DNA from: Stromatinia cepivora
Taxonomy: Eukaryota > Ascomycota > Leotiomycetes > Helotiales > Sclerotiniaceae
Direction of reading: 5' to 3'
Length of the DNA stretch: 64,000 nt
Assembly: GCA_014898415.1 (NCBI GenBank)
Contig: RCTD01000009.1
Span: forward strand, 186,001 to 250,000
A program made the position numbers and the translations under genes. Of the stretch, positions 10,901-22,255 are shown in pieces (positions within the stretch are counted from its first letter, which is position 1; each line of letters opens with the position of its first letter). Below the pieces are notes generated by a model. That model was not told the DNA's origin and did not search any database. It saw only the letters and a program-made list of their open reading frames with translations.

Positions 10901-12413
10901 AAAACAGCATCTGCTGCCATTAGTACAGGATTGATGTCTGAAATTGGGGAAGCTGTAATGATATTTCCGGCAAGAGAAGCAATGTTGCGGATTTGCCTTC
11001 CTGCGAAGTAACGCAATTGTTTCTTCATAGCTTCGAAAACCAAACCTCTCCGTCCAAGCCTTTGAGATATCTTACGACAAGCATCTTCTACCTCAGTCAA
11101 AGGAGTGTTTGCTCCAAAGATAACCTCCGTACACGATTGTAGTTCATCATCTTGTGGTATTTTCATACCTTGAAGCTCTTCAATTTCCGAAACATAAACT
11201 GAGACTTGTAATGAAGCGTATTTGAATCGGACCTCGATTTGAGTTTCACTAGCTCCACATACTAGCTTAGCTGTGGGATATATTTCTTTGATCAGTAGGA
11301 GTTGCTCAAGTGTTGTCGGCAAGAGCCACATATTCGTGTCATTTCCATAATACAATGGCATTGTTGTGAAATTGTGGAGAGCCGGTGGAAATATAAGTTC
11401 GGTCTGAGGACGGTATGGAATAAACGAATGTTGTATGTCTTTCGAATCGGATGATAGCAAGCTTTTTGGAGACATGGTATCATCACAGGGGGAACTTATT
11501 GAGCTTTCGGAACGTTGAGTGAGGCTTTCCTCTGGAGAGTGTTCCGGAGAGTTAGTTCGAGATCCACATGAACCATTACTTGGCGAATCTCTACAGCACC
11601 CTCCAATTCTTCCGCAAGAAGCATTCTTGTCTGTAGCTTTGACAGAATCAATGTCCGAATGTAATGGAATATTAGGAAGATCCGTTTTGGTTGCACGCTC
11701 ATTGACAGTATCTGACCTAGGAATGGATATTTTTCCATTCAGGTCATCAGTGATAAATGTCTTTGCGGCTTGCAAAATTGGTTTATAGCCGGTACACCTG
11801 CAAAGGTTGCCATCTAGATGTCCCTCTAATTCCACATCATTTGCAGATAGTTGAAATACCTTTGATATCGGGTCGTAAGAATTCCTGATCAAGGCATACA
11901 ATGACATGACAATACCAGGAGTACAAAAGCCACATCTGAAAATCGCGATTAGACCAATTCACAGAATAGCTTGTGGTGCTAAAATATCTTACTGTGATCC
12001 GTGAAGCTTTGCAATACGTTCTTGTAGTGGGTGAGGATGCTCGGCATTTCCAAGACCCTCGATGGTGATGACATGCTTCCCAACCACTGCCAATCCGTCA
12101 GCTCTGATCAATAGATGTGTCTCTATGATGAATTACCTCCTATCAAAGGAAACAGACAAGCATTCACGGCAATATGCTTTATCTTTCGAAAGTCTGCAAA
12201 TTTATCAAGAGTTTGGAGCACAACAGTACAGGCCCCGCATCCACCTTCGCCGCAGCCCAGCTTGGTGCCCTTGAGATCATCTTGAGACCTTATGAAATCT
12301 AAAAGTGTCCATTGAGGGTTCGGGTTATGAAGTTTTACTTTCGTACCATTTAGGTAGAATTCTAAGGTAGAACCTTGAAAAAATGATTGAATCTCTGGTT
12401 TTAATTGTACCAT
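7904..12413 (-). CDS. xanthine dehydrogenase family molybdenum hydroxylase (purine hydroxylase; HxA or HxnS type)
   Basis: Four exons: 12413-12137, 12086-11993, 11935-9722 and 9665-7904, giving 1448 residues, normal for fungal enzymes. The N-terminal 2Fe-2S domain has CGEGGCGAC (from Cys54) with Cys84; the second cluster has CGFCTPG and CRCTGYKP. A Ser- and Cys-rich linker follows, then the FAD domain (AGNIITASPISDINP) and the molybdopterin domain with GGQEHFYLE, GGAFGGKE, FRGFGGPQ, HGGTEMGQG and GEPPLFL, which carries the catalytic Glu. The enzyme hydroxylates purines or N-heterocycles with NAD as electron acceptor, in the cytosol. Intron 1 (50 nt) has a clear CTGAC branch point. Neighbouring FAD monooxygenases make a nicotinate-type role (HxnS) possible; the sequence alone cannot separate that from housekeeping xanthine dehydrogenase. 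Confidence 0.92.
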
Positions 12414-12589
12414 GGCTAAATAAAAATGGCGAGTGCGATGGTGAACCAAAAGGCTGAGGATCGAATATCTGAGAAGCCATTTTGCTCGAGTGGCGTAATA
12501 CACAAGCAAGTATTGCACAGCTCATAACTTCGTATTGGTTGCTGGAGTTGTATGCAGGGCGACGAATTGGGCATGGAGGGGGCGGGGGG

Positions 12590-12690
12590 GGGGATAAGGT
12601 GATTGGCAGCTAAGATTGTTCCGATAGGCTATCACGTGAGCATCACACCCCGTTAACGAACGAAAAAAGGCTAGAACTTATCAGCGTGAC
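12590..12690. promoter_or_regulatory. GATA sites upstream of the molybdenum hydroxylase
   Basis: GATAAG at 12593, GATAGG at 12623 and CTTATCA (TGATAAG on the other strand) at 12677-12683 lie 180-270 bases upstream of the start. HGATAR motifs are the sites for AreA-type nitrogen regulators in filamentous fungi, and purine and nicotinate genes are known targets. A G-rich run precedes the first site. Function is inferred from position and motif only. Confidence 0.45.
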
Positions 12691-12728
12691 AAACACATTC
12701 CTGTACATGTCAGGCCAAGATAGCTCGA

Positions 12729-13004
12729 TTAAGGAATATTCGCATAAACCTCGTAGGTTACTTTAAAAATAGAGCCTTTCTGTGGCGCTTTGCAGGAAAC
12801 AAGGGTAGGTTTTGTGGAAAATCTACCAGGGATCATTTGAACACCCATCATACTTTTTTTGCAATTTATCTTGAAGTTGAGATGTTTAAGGAAGGTGCGA
12901 GCGTTCAAAACAGCGACAAAAAGAGAAGGATTGGGTGTATCAAGCGTAGTGCTTGATCTTCCGGCGGAAGGCAGAATATCGATTTCAACGCTTCTCGCGA
13001 CCAT
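12729..13004 (-). CDS. possible small hypothetical protein
   Basis: An ATG-started 91-residue frame with ordinary amino-acid composition and no recognised motif. It lies upstream of the molybdenum hydroxylase on the same strand and ends about 315 bases before that start. It could be a real short protein, an upstream exon or chance. Confidence 0.2.
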   Translation of the reverse strand: MVARSVEIDILPSAGRSSTTLDTPNPSLFVAVLNARTFLKHLNFKINCKKSMMGVQMIPGRFSTKPTLVSCKAPQKGSIFKVTYEVYANIP

Positions 13005-13779
13005 TTCATAGTTACAATGCTTTCATCCCTTTAACTCCATCTTAAACATGCTGCTTTTTGCTCAGAGTGCGCCCGTGTCTTAAGCTGCGCGTGTTTTATC
13101 AAGATTGCGCCTTCCGGGATCGACGCTCCAGAATCTCTACATCACTTGTCAGGCATGCACATTAGAGTGTACGAGACGCTTGATGGACGTGTTCCCGATG
13201 GGAGATAAGTGCGCCACATTGCACATGCCATCTTTGGTGAGTGCATTATCCATGACCGCGACTGCGCTATTCTGGCCGTTCAATTGAATCAACTCCGACA
13301 ACTCGAAGCGATTTGTTTGTTGGGGTTCACATTCTCAGTGGATTGTAAATCACTGGGACGGGCAAGCGCTATAACATGCAACCATCCGGAAGACCAAGAG
13401 CTCCAAGCAAAAGCTTGCAGGGAATGTCGGAAAATGTTCTGACATGGGGTGCATCTTCACGGTTTCACCCCCAGCTCAGTGTTTACACTCTTATCCGTGT
13501 CTACGCTGAGTTAGATGTTTTGATATTTTTGGCGTTAAATTTTATTGTCATCCTTGAGTAATAGCTTTTATTGTTGTTTAGACTTTGGGTTACTTTTTGT
13601 CGTTGGTTACCTCATTCTCTCATGAGAAACATCAAAGAACATTGAGGCCACAGTCAAAATTAATGAGAGGAGGATTTTATAATCTTTCGATCTATCGTGA
13701 GGTTTCATAGTGACCCATGGTCTCTTGTTTGGATACTCACTCTATGTTGAAAGAGGTTTTTGAAATGAGTAATCCCGAA
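13005..13779. other. intergenic, no gene recognised
   Basis: Several short overlapping frames occur, but none has family features. Includes the 3' flank of the phenol-hydroxylase-like gene. Confidence 0.4.
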
Positions 13780-15828
13780 TCAAGTTTTCAAGAATCCACC
13801 ATAATATTCCTGCAACCAATATACTACCTCATCACCAACATCTTCACTTTCATTGGACATTACATGAAACATTTTGAGTGAGCCAACGTATCCATCAGGT
13901 CTAACATTCAAAACAACCATCTGATCATCTTCGACATCACCTACCCATTTGTTTGTGCAACTTTCTTCATCTTTGCAAATATCATCCACGTAGATCGTCC
14001 ATCTACTATCTTGCAAGCTCATCGGTAAGTCCGCGATCTCGAATCTTTTCTTGTTCATCTTTGTCACCAACGCATATGTGAACATCTTGCTTGCACCTAT
14101 ATACCTGTTTGGCTGAATATATTCATCCATTTCTGTCTCACGTGGTGTGAACGACTGAGCTGCAGCAGAAATGCGACCGAGAACCCTTGTGGGATCAGAC
14201 AGCTTCTGAAAAATATACTCCAGACAACCAGAGTACCGACGGACGTCTGGTAGAAAGAAAAAGATTCGAAATTGCCCAAGCAAAGGAATATCGAGCTGCA
14301 AATCGACAGGATTTGCATCAATATATCTGGTTACTCTAGCCGGTGGCAATAGTGCACCAGGTTTCAATACACCTCCATGTCTTCGATCGTTTCTTCTTGC
14401 GACAACTTCTCGGATGTTTAAAGTATTCTCACCATATTCTGCCAGTCCGGATATAAACCTAACATTCTGTGCAAAGTTCTCGGCAAGCGCCTCGGGATCG
14501 CCAGCAGAGTATGCATTGGCATGTTCAAAATCAAACGCGAGGAGGTCTCGGGCAACGGCTTGTCGTTCTTCTGTGTATGTTTGCAGAAGAGACGGGAGCG
14601 CAAGGGATTTGATGGTAAGGGCCAATTTCCATGAAAGATTGAAGGAGTCATGCATCGATACATTCATACCTTGTGCTGCCTTTGGGGAATGGGTATGTGC
14701 AGCCTGTTCCATTATTAGATTGGGAGGGCATTGAAATACAACCGATTGTTCACTTACATCTCCAACAATGAAAACGCGCTGTGTGTCATCGGAGAAGCGT
14801 TTTGCTGCTCTTTGACCAAATCTGTATACCGCAAACCATTCTATCAAGATCAGCAAATTTCCCAACTCACTGAGAAAAGTTCACTGACCGATACGCTCCC
14901 ACGTCAGCTCATATGGACTGAAAATTTCCTCAGCCCTCTTCATCACAAAGTCTTGAACAACTTCTTTGGAGTCTTTCTCTGCCGTGTCTTGCAGCTCAAT
15001 ATAGAGTCTCGTCATATTTCGCTCTCTTGGTATGGCAAGTATTGCACCCTTCTCTGAATGAACCACAGTCTTGCTCCATAAATCCGGAAATTTCGTTTCA
15101 ATGACTGCATCCAAAATACCCCACACACTTCCACTTTGGTCTCCTTCCATCTCTGCACCATCTATACATTTTCTAACAACTGAATGGGCGCCATCGCAAC
15201 CTACAAGGTATTTCGTTTTCAAAACCTTCTTTTTACCGCTTTGAAGATCTTGATACTCTACGTGTATATCTCCATTCTCAGATGTCGGCTTCTCGAATCT
15301 TAGAAAAGAAGAATTTCTCTGCACTTCAACTCCTCGGGCTTTTAAATCCTGGATGAAAACATCCTCGATCATTCCTTGATGTATGAGTAAAAGATGCGGA
15401 TCTAATAGATCTACTACATCTGTTGGATAATGGATTTCCCTGGCTGTACGATGCAATTCTTCCGTTGCTGTCGATTTCTGTACACGGTTAATTTTCTTTC
15501 AAATGCAGAAACTGAATCGCGAAGAACTAACCCAGAAGCAAATATCATACACCTTGACACCTTTCTCGAGTAAAGAATTTGCAAGACCAAGTTGTTTGAG
15601 TGTTTCGATGGTTTTTGGTTGTAAGCCATCTGCTCGACCGGTGCCGGTCGAGGAGGCCCGGTCATCGAGGATGGTGACTTGAATTCCGTAGCGTAAGAGA
15701 GTGCAGCTTGATTGTGTCAGTGCAGATGCAAGCGATTGAGCGTAGGCAGCGAGGGACGGAGTAACTTACGCTAGCATGAGGCCTGCTGGGCCTGCTCCAA
15801 CAATGGTCACCTGATTGACAGTATCCAT
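13780..15828 (-). CDS. FAD-dependent monooxygenase, phenol 2-monooxygenase type (HxnV-like)
   Basis: Five exons: 15828-15770, 15706-15532, 15477-14889, 14840-14758 and 14703-13780, giving 609 residues. Features in order: dinucleotide fold [14 protein letters not shown] at the N-terminus, [18 protein letters not shown], the DG motif [14 protein letters not shown], and the FAD motif VFIVGD joined across an intron to [14 protein letters not shown]. After the FAD-binding and substrate domains comes a C-terminal thioredoxin-like domain ([13 protein letters not shown] to [12 protein letters not shown]), as in phenol hydroxylases. The enzyme would hydroxylate an aromatic or pyridine ring ortho to an OH group using NADPH and O2. 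It is divergent from the next FAD monooxygenase. In Aspergillus nidulans the hxn set includes a monooxygenase of this type (HxnV), hence the suggestion. Confidence 0.88.
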
Positions 15829-16479
15829 GGTACGTAGCAGCGTCTGAACTGATTTCCTGTTCGGGAGAAATTTTAACAATACGAAATTTACACTCACTCA
15901 ATGGAAGATTTCATTAAGAAGGCTATTCTCCTGGCTTTAGGCTCTAAAAGCTTTTCGACGGACGCAAAATCCAAATGCAATTCCATGCAGTACATCCGAA
16001 ACAAACTCTTGTTAAGTTATCAAATAAAAAGGTTGCTCAACTTATCGCGATTGATAATGCGGGGTCAATTATTACCTATCAATATTTTAGGCGTTGATCT
16101 TCGGTACTGTGCATAATGTAATGACAACACACAGTATGTCCGTTGTCTTCCGACCAATGAATTGGGATTTCGCATGTTTGAGGGGTGTTTATGTACCACT
16201 AGTGCAATGGTTGTTTTCATGTGATGTGAGGCGGGCGGAGACGTATTCGACCGATAACCTTATCGTGGGAATTTTTATGATGTTGAGGAAGTTCTCAAAA
16301 TAGATGTGAAGTTTACTTTTGAACATTCTAGTTGCTTTATCGAGGACTTTCGTTCAGTGAAGTTATTATCGGCTTTGATATTCGACGTATATCTGATATT
16401 TACTATATACTAATTTGACTGTTTCTCTCATTGTTTGGCGTGCACGGAGTAATTAGATTTCTATATATCAAGTACCATC
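15829..16479. promoter_or_regulatory. divergent promoter with clustered GATA motifs
   Basis: This 651-bp interval separates two divergently transcribed FAD monooxygenase genes. GATA cores on either strand occur at 16041-16046 (CTTATC), 16053, 16253, 16259-16264 (CTTATC), 16337-16341, 16366-16370 and 16377. The pair at 16253-16264 forms a near palindrome (GATAACCTTATC). Clustering fits nitrogen-regulated co-expression through an AreA-like factor. Binding is not shown. Confidence 0.5.
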
Positions 16480-18548
16480 ATGTCTACTTCCACCATCCCA
16501 GTGAAAGAGAAGATAAATCGCAATGAATCAAATAAGTTGAAGGTGAGTATCTTCAATGTTCATTCCCTTATCTCAATATCGGACAACAGTACTAAACAAA
16601 AAGCAAGGTGATAATAGTCGGCGCAGGTCTCGGTGGCCTAGGCGCTGCAATCGCAATTTCTCTAGCCGGTCACTCAGTTACCGTCCTCGAATCTGCACAT
16701 GAAATCGGCGAAGTACATTTCAATTGTCTCAACTTCCAGTTTCTACCTCTCTGTCAAACTATCAACCAACTAACACTTCTAATTCACCACAGGTAGGAGC
16801 CGGAATCCAAATCCTACCTCCCACATCCCTCGTCCTTCGGACTTGGGGACTGCTCCCCTACCTCTCTTCCCACAGTACCTCTCCTTCACACGTCAATATG
16901 CTCTCGTGGAAAGGCGATATCATATCGACGATGAATACTAAGGAGAGCGCGGCACAGTATCCAGAAACTGTTTACTGGGATTTTCACCGCGCGAACTTAC
17001 ATAGAGGGTTGTATGAACGGGCATTAGAGTCGGGAGCTAAGGTTAAGGTAGGGATGAGGGTTGTAGATGTGGAGATTTTAGAGGATGGGGCGAGGGTAGT
17101 GGTTGAGAGAGGTGATGGTAGGGAAAAGGGGGGAAATGAGGAGGACGAGGAGGAGGATATGAAAGCGGATTTAGTAATTGGTGCTGATGGGATCTTCAGT
17201 AAATTGAGAGAAGTAATGTTAGGACGAGAAGACGCGCCACATCTGACGGGAGATTTGGCTTATAGATTATTATTGTCTACTAAGGATATGTTAGCAGATG
17301 AAGAATTGGCAGATTTTGTGAAGAATCCGCAGGTCAATTATTGGTTGGGCCCGGATATGCATGCTGGTGTGTTTCTTCTTCCCCTCCATCTTTAGACTTC
17401 CTTGAAATGTATTGGCGTTAACACAATCGCTAGTAAACTACGTTCTCCGCGGCGGCAAGCTTTTTAATATGGTTCTTCTTGTTCCAGATGATATGCCAGC
17501 TGGTGCTACTACTCTAGAAGGTAATGTGGAGGAAATGCGGGCGTTATTTAAAGATTGGGATCCGAGGTAGTTGCCATTTCTCCTCTTGCATTACCACCGC
17601 TGACACTGCATTAATTTCCATTAATTCAGGATATCAAAACTACTCAGCATGTGTGAATCAGTGTACAAATGGCGTCTTTGTACTCGTCCTGGTCTGGATA
17701 ATTGGAGTCATCCGTCCGGTCATTTCACTCTTCTGGGAGATGCTGTTCATGCTACTCTTCCTTATCTTGCTTCTGGGTATTGTTTACTTTCTCCTTTCTA
17801 ATTACCAGTATTATCATGGTATTTTGGCATTAGTTGGTTGCATATCTAGTCGATGCGCAAATTTTCCCTAAGTATCGAGAAGTCTCACTTAAGATACTCA
17901 TTTGATCTTTACCCTGACATTTTTACGTATACGTATTTCACTTCAATCATTCAATCATAGACTTAGTATCTCATATCATTTTCCAATTTTATCCAAACCT
18001 AACTTTTCCTTAAGTGCAGGAATGTCACTCGAAGACGCCGCCGTCCTCGGCGAGCTCCTCTCCCACTACCCCAATCCCTCTACCTCTCCCGCTTCCTCTT
18101 CTCCCACTCCCAACCAAAAATCCTCCTTCCTCCGTCACACCCTCCCCATCTATCAAGCAATCCGCGCACCCCGTACTCAGACTGTCGTCGAGCGAGGCAA
18201 TACCCAACAATATCTCTATCATCTCCACGACGGCGCTGAGCAAATCGAGCGAGATCGGAAGATGAGGGAAGAAGGAGAAGGAGAAGCGTTGGCGTGGAGG
18301 GATAAAGGTTTTGCGCCGTGGTTACTGGGGTATAGGGTTGCAGATGAGGTGAGTTCTTGTAGATGTTCACTTTTATTTCTATTCTTATTTTTATTTTTGA
18401 GGGCGGGACACTTGTGTGATCAGATTAGTAATGTGTTTTCCTGTAGGTTGAAAAGCATTGGATTCCTTTCGGGGAACAGTCTCAAGACGAGGCCTGCACA
18501 GTTACGGCTGGTGAGGATGGTCAAGGCGGATCTCATGCTAGATTATAA
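16480..18548 (+). CDS. FAD-dependent monooxygenase, salicylate/6-hydroxynicotinate hydroxylase type (HxnX-like)
   Basis: Seven exons: 16480-16542, 16608-16712, 16793-17366, 17434-17566, 17630-17776, 18015-18348 and 18447-18548, giving 485 residues. Motifs: VIIVGAGLGGLGAA with ISLAGHSVTVLE (GXGXXG fold), VGAGIQILPPTS, VYWDFHRANLHRGL, the DG motif LVIGADGIFSKLR, and the GD motif FTLLGDAVHATLPYLASG joined across a 238-nt intron to AGMSLEDAAVLGELL. This is the single-domain class of salicylate and 6-hydroxynicotinate hydroxylases, which use NADH and O2. The last intron precedes a short 33-residue tail. The long intron 5 has no coding signal I can defend; its acceptor was chosen because it restores the GAGMSLEDA motif. 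Neighbourhood suggests N-heterocycle catabolism. Confidence 0.85.
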
Positions 18549-19143
18549 TGTCCAACATCTGTATAATATAATCACCTTTATTCTCCAACACAAAAGCCTT
18601 TTAATGGAGATTGATGCATGCTAATTTATTGATCATGAGGCCAAAGTCATATACGGTGTAAGTAACTGCGATAATTGTGATCTTCACTATTTAGTACGAC
18701 TGTATCGGTGCCGTACCTGATTACAACACATTCCCGCAATATTTTTTAGAGGCGGGGGAAGCCACGGAGAACGTAATGTATTAATTTCTGGGTTAATAGT
18801 TCCTAAGACGCAATGCAAAGGGAAGGAAGAGAAGCGAGTTTGTCACAACGTTCGTTCTTCCCTAAAGTCCTCCGAAATTATTGCTAGTCGCAAGTTGGAC
18901 TCCCGATCAAACAGGAAGAGAAGGATGTATTTCATCAAGTGATTCTGAAAAATTACCAAAAAGATGGGAAGATTACTTGGACTCGTAAAAATTTGTGGTA
19001 CTCAACCATCACGTCTCCGTCATATCATTAAAAAAGTCTCATTGCTATTCATCCAATGTACCTCATATATGTTTCGCCGACTGGAAGCCCACCTAATGGG
19101 GCAAAGCTTGATTGCCCGGCTCTTCTCACAAAGGTGGAAGCCT
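18549..19143. other. intergenic between convergent genes
   Basis: No gene or element recognised. Confidence 0.5.
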
Positions 19144-20828
19144 TCATACTATCACCCTAGCATAATTCTCCAAATAAACAGCCAAGGCCGAATCTGAGCC
19201 ATCATTAGCATGCGTATATTTACCAAACACGGAACTGAAAGCCGTGGTTTTACTAAACCTACATTTAGAAACTCCCTGGTTCAAATTCATTTGCATATAG
19301 TCGGGGTGTTTCTAGAACGCAATGTAACTGTCAGTCACATCGATATCTTGAAGGAAAACCAGTTCATCTTACCGAGACATCAGCACCCTTTTCCAGCCAT
19401 TCTTGGATAATCTTTGCATCCTTCATCAACTCATCCCAACTGCTAGACAGACCCTGGATAACAGTTCCGAATCTAATCAGTGAGACATCCTCGAGTTCAG
19501 AACGGGCGCGGCGAATAGTCTCCAACTGAGCCTTTAAGTCGTTTTTCTGTCGTGATTTTTGATGAATTTGTAGTTCGACTCCTGGATCATCAAGCGAATT
19601 GTCATTCAGCAGTTCAAATTTAACTATGGTAAAATTAGGAGGTAAAGATAAAACTCACTCATCTCCAAAACATAGAGGGCAGCGATACTGGAAAGTGTCG
19701 CCGTTGCAAAGATGAGACCACCTATCTGAGCGTGTCGTGAATATCAGCCGTGCAACTCAATTTATATAAAACATGTCAAAGGAATAACTGTTTCCCTACC
19801 AGTGCAAAAAGAGCCCCTTTAGGAGCAGACATCGCGATATCAGCAGCCATCTGGATACCATCACTTAGTCTTGACCAGTACATTTCTAGTTTTTCCTGTA
19901 TCATGGCCAACTGTTTCTCAAGAGCTTCCAGTTCTTGCTGCAGGATTTCAATCTGCTCTGTTAATCTACCTTCTTTATCTTTTGCCCAGTCAGAGAAGCT
20001 AGTGATAAGGGAATTGAAGTCATGGCTCAGGTTCCTGTATCGATTCCGAATATCACGTGCACTTCCTTCGAACCGTGAAACGTTCTATACTCGGATTAGC
20101 AATCAACGAGGCAGTATATGGACATGGGAAACATCTCCTTCCTACTGATATAAATAGTCCAATCGCAGTTTTCCGCGCAGCAATGGAAATGGTGTCATCA
20201 CCGCAAAACTTTATAGTCATATCGTCAAAGTCCACACAGACTATTAGCCAGACGACAAACCATTTTAGATTTGGAGTATTCAACTTACTTCTTGCATGGA
20301 TGCTAATATTGACTGCAAGGTTTCGACTTTCTCTAAGGTTCTCATGGTATTGCTGAGTACGTTTCTTGTCAGCTAAATGACATAAATAAAGCAAAATAGG
20401 ATGAGTTCAATTTAAAGTAGGGGAAATACCTGCTGTAACTGTAGAAGGTCAGGTGTAAACCTTGTGCGATGATTATTGTCAATTTCAGCCACTCTTAAAT
20501 GCAATGAAATGAATGCTCGTTCAATCTCTCTTGCTACTTGAGTGGCTTGATTTCCTTCCTCCGCTAGTCGAGCCTTGCCTTCTTCAGATGAAAAAGTTTT
20601 CCCTGTACCTATACTGTACTCTTTTATCTGCTCCTCCGTTTCCAGTGGCCAGTGGTCTTCGGCTCCATCCACGAGAATTTCAATTTCAGTGTCCGAAAGC
20701 TGTTCAGCTGCATTGATGACCGCATCGGGAGTTCGATTATTGCCAATTAAATTCTCAAGTTTTTGATCAATCTCATCCCAAGATGAAGGGGAGGTTTGCA
20801 CTGTGTAGGCTGGGAGTGCAGCAGTCAT
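19144..20828 (-). CDS. helical protein with central hydrophobic hairpin, paralogue A (pore-former-like architecture)
   Basis: Eight exons: 20828-20430, 20352-20289, 20240-20146, 20084-19800, 19725-19659, 19581-19373, 19311-19263 and 19193-19144, giving 405 residues. It is clearly homologous to the gene at 23070: same intron order and phases, and shared segments such as LRESRN, ERAFISLHLRVAEID and IGGLIF. There is no signal peptide. Most of the chain is predicted amphipathic helix (for example KLEMYWSRLSDGIQMAADIA); residues about 256-300 form an uncharged, Ala/Leu/Ile/Gly-rich hairpin, followed by more helix. Long helices around a hydrophobic hairpin recall ClyA/HBL/XaxA-type alpha pore-formers; this is an architectural inference only. 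The hydrophobic part is weaker than in its paralogue. Confidence 0.72.
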
Positions 20829-21262
20829 TGTTTTCTTGTTAGAGTCAAGAAGGTTCTTGTGGATTTTTACTGATGAAAAACCAGGACAAACCCAAAATTT
20901 AGGTATATATATACCGTCAATTTAAATGAATAGACTTCTTGTATTGATTCAAGCTGATGATGCAAAGTACATGATCCGGCATCGGCATGCCTATATTATT
21001 TTTGATGCGTTAACTACCTTGCTGCATGCATTGCGTTCATTTACCCCTCAGTCTAGCCCTCGCTTTGCAGCCACTGCCATCACAAGCAAAACATCTCGGG
21101 TGGCAAAACTTCCCGCAATTCCTCGTCGTCGTTGCGGCGGGGTATTAGCTGCTATAGATTAACCTATTTATAAATTTTCAAGTGCTTCTGAAGGTATCCC
21201 GGGCTGAAAAAGCGAAACCTCTTTGTTGCGCACTCTTCATTTACTCTACACTATCCAGAAGC
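20829..21262. other. divergent intergenic region
   Basis: Promoter space between paralogue A and the unknown gene downstream. A TATA-like stretch (tatatatata) lies near 20904-20912. Nothing else recognised. Confidence 0.4.
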
Positions 21263-22255
21263 ATGAACGAAAACAATCCTTCCTCTCCGATGCACGAATC
21301 GGAAAAGAATCATCCTCAGACGCTTCCGTCACCATTATCTCAGTACTCTTTCAACGACGCTTCCGTGGCTAATCAGCGTAACCGCGCGATCATTCGTAGC
21401 CTTCGCGATGTATTTGGAAACGCTTTAAGCCAATTTGCTTTGGTTTGGGAAAATGTTGTCTACCATTGACAATAAGCTATGCTTTTGCCGACCAAAAGGA
21501 TTAAAGGATATGACTGATAGTTTTTGAAGGAACATGATTGGCTTATACGAAATGGGAACCTTATTGCAATGGCTATGCGGTTTAATGCTCAAGGTACAAC
21601 AATATTGCACCCAGCATTACATCTCGAAACTTGTTAAGGAATACATACTAATCTAATTCGGAGTGAATAGCAATTACGGGTTTCATTGCTACTTTTGTGA
21701 ATGATACTACAATGAGGCCAGAAAGTCAGGTCAACCGTATCCGAGACTACATCAGGGTTTGTTGAGAATGACGCTTGTGAAGTAGATGTATTGACATTGC
21801 TACAGAATATGCATTCCTACGAGGACGCTGCAGATTTGACAATCAGACGCTTCGTTAAATTAGCCGATGATCTCGTTCATTATTGTATGAGAGCACAACC
21901 ACCTCCTCAAACTCATGGAATTCTTGAAGAATTCACCAGGAATACCCCGATTCTCACCCGAGTGTGGAGATGGAGTCTTGTGGACATGCGTCTTATTATA
22001 TCATCTCTAGAAACGGCAATTGATTTTGTGGTTAGTATCTAATACTTTCTTGTGAGAAAGTTCTTGGAAAATGGCATGATTAACAGAATATCATAGGATT
22101 TCCCTGTTCACATGAGAAATATGCTCAGTTCAACAGCGAGAATGTGTAAGTTGTCCTTACCCCTCATTATTTCTCAGTTGGAGCAACTTAGCTGAAGTTT
22201 ATCAGGTACGTCAAAGGCTGCTTATTTGCAAGCATACAGTGACGCAATGGCGTAG
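21263..22255 (+). CDS. hypothetical multi-exon helical protein
   Basis: I do not recognise this gene. A consistent model uses six exons: 21263-21442, 21521-21593, 21671-21756, 21806-22030, 22097-22145 and 22206-22255, giving 220 residues. The first 45 residues are Ser/Pro/Asn-rich and likely disordered (MNENNPSSPMHESEKNHPQ). The rest looks helical: NAQAITGFIATFVNDTT, YEDAADLTIRRFVKLADDL and MRLIISSLETAIDFV. Every splice site is GT..AG and phases agree, but no homologue guided them, so single exons may be wrong. It lies between two paralogous pore-former-like genes, in the same direction as the second, which makes a functional link worth testing. Confidence 0.5.

Noticed and set aside
12087..12136. 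A 35-nt first intron in the molybdenum hydroxylase ending at the first usable AG
   Set aside because: Below usual intron size; the 50-nt alternative keeps the frame, has a CTGAC branch point and restores the family sequence VVGKHVITIEGLGN.
13105..13561. Three overlapping short forward frames upstream of the molybdenum hydroxylase
   Set aside because: Different frames, no shared motif, no splice model that joins them into a sensible protein.
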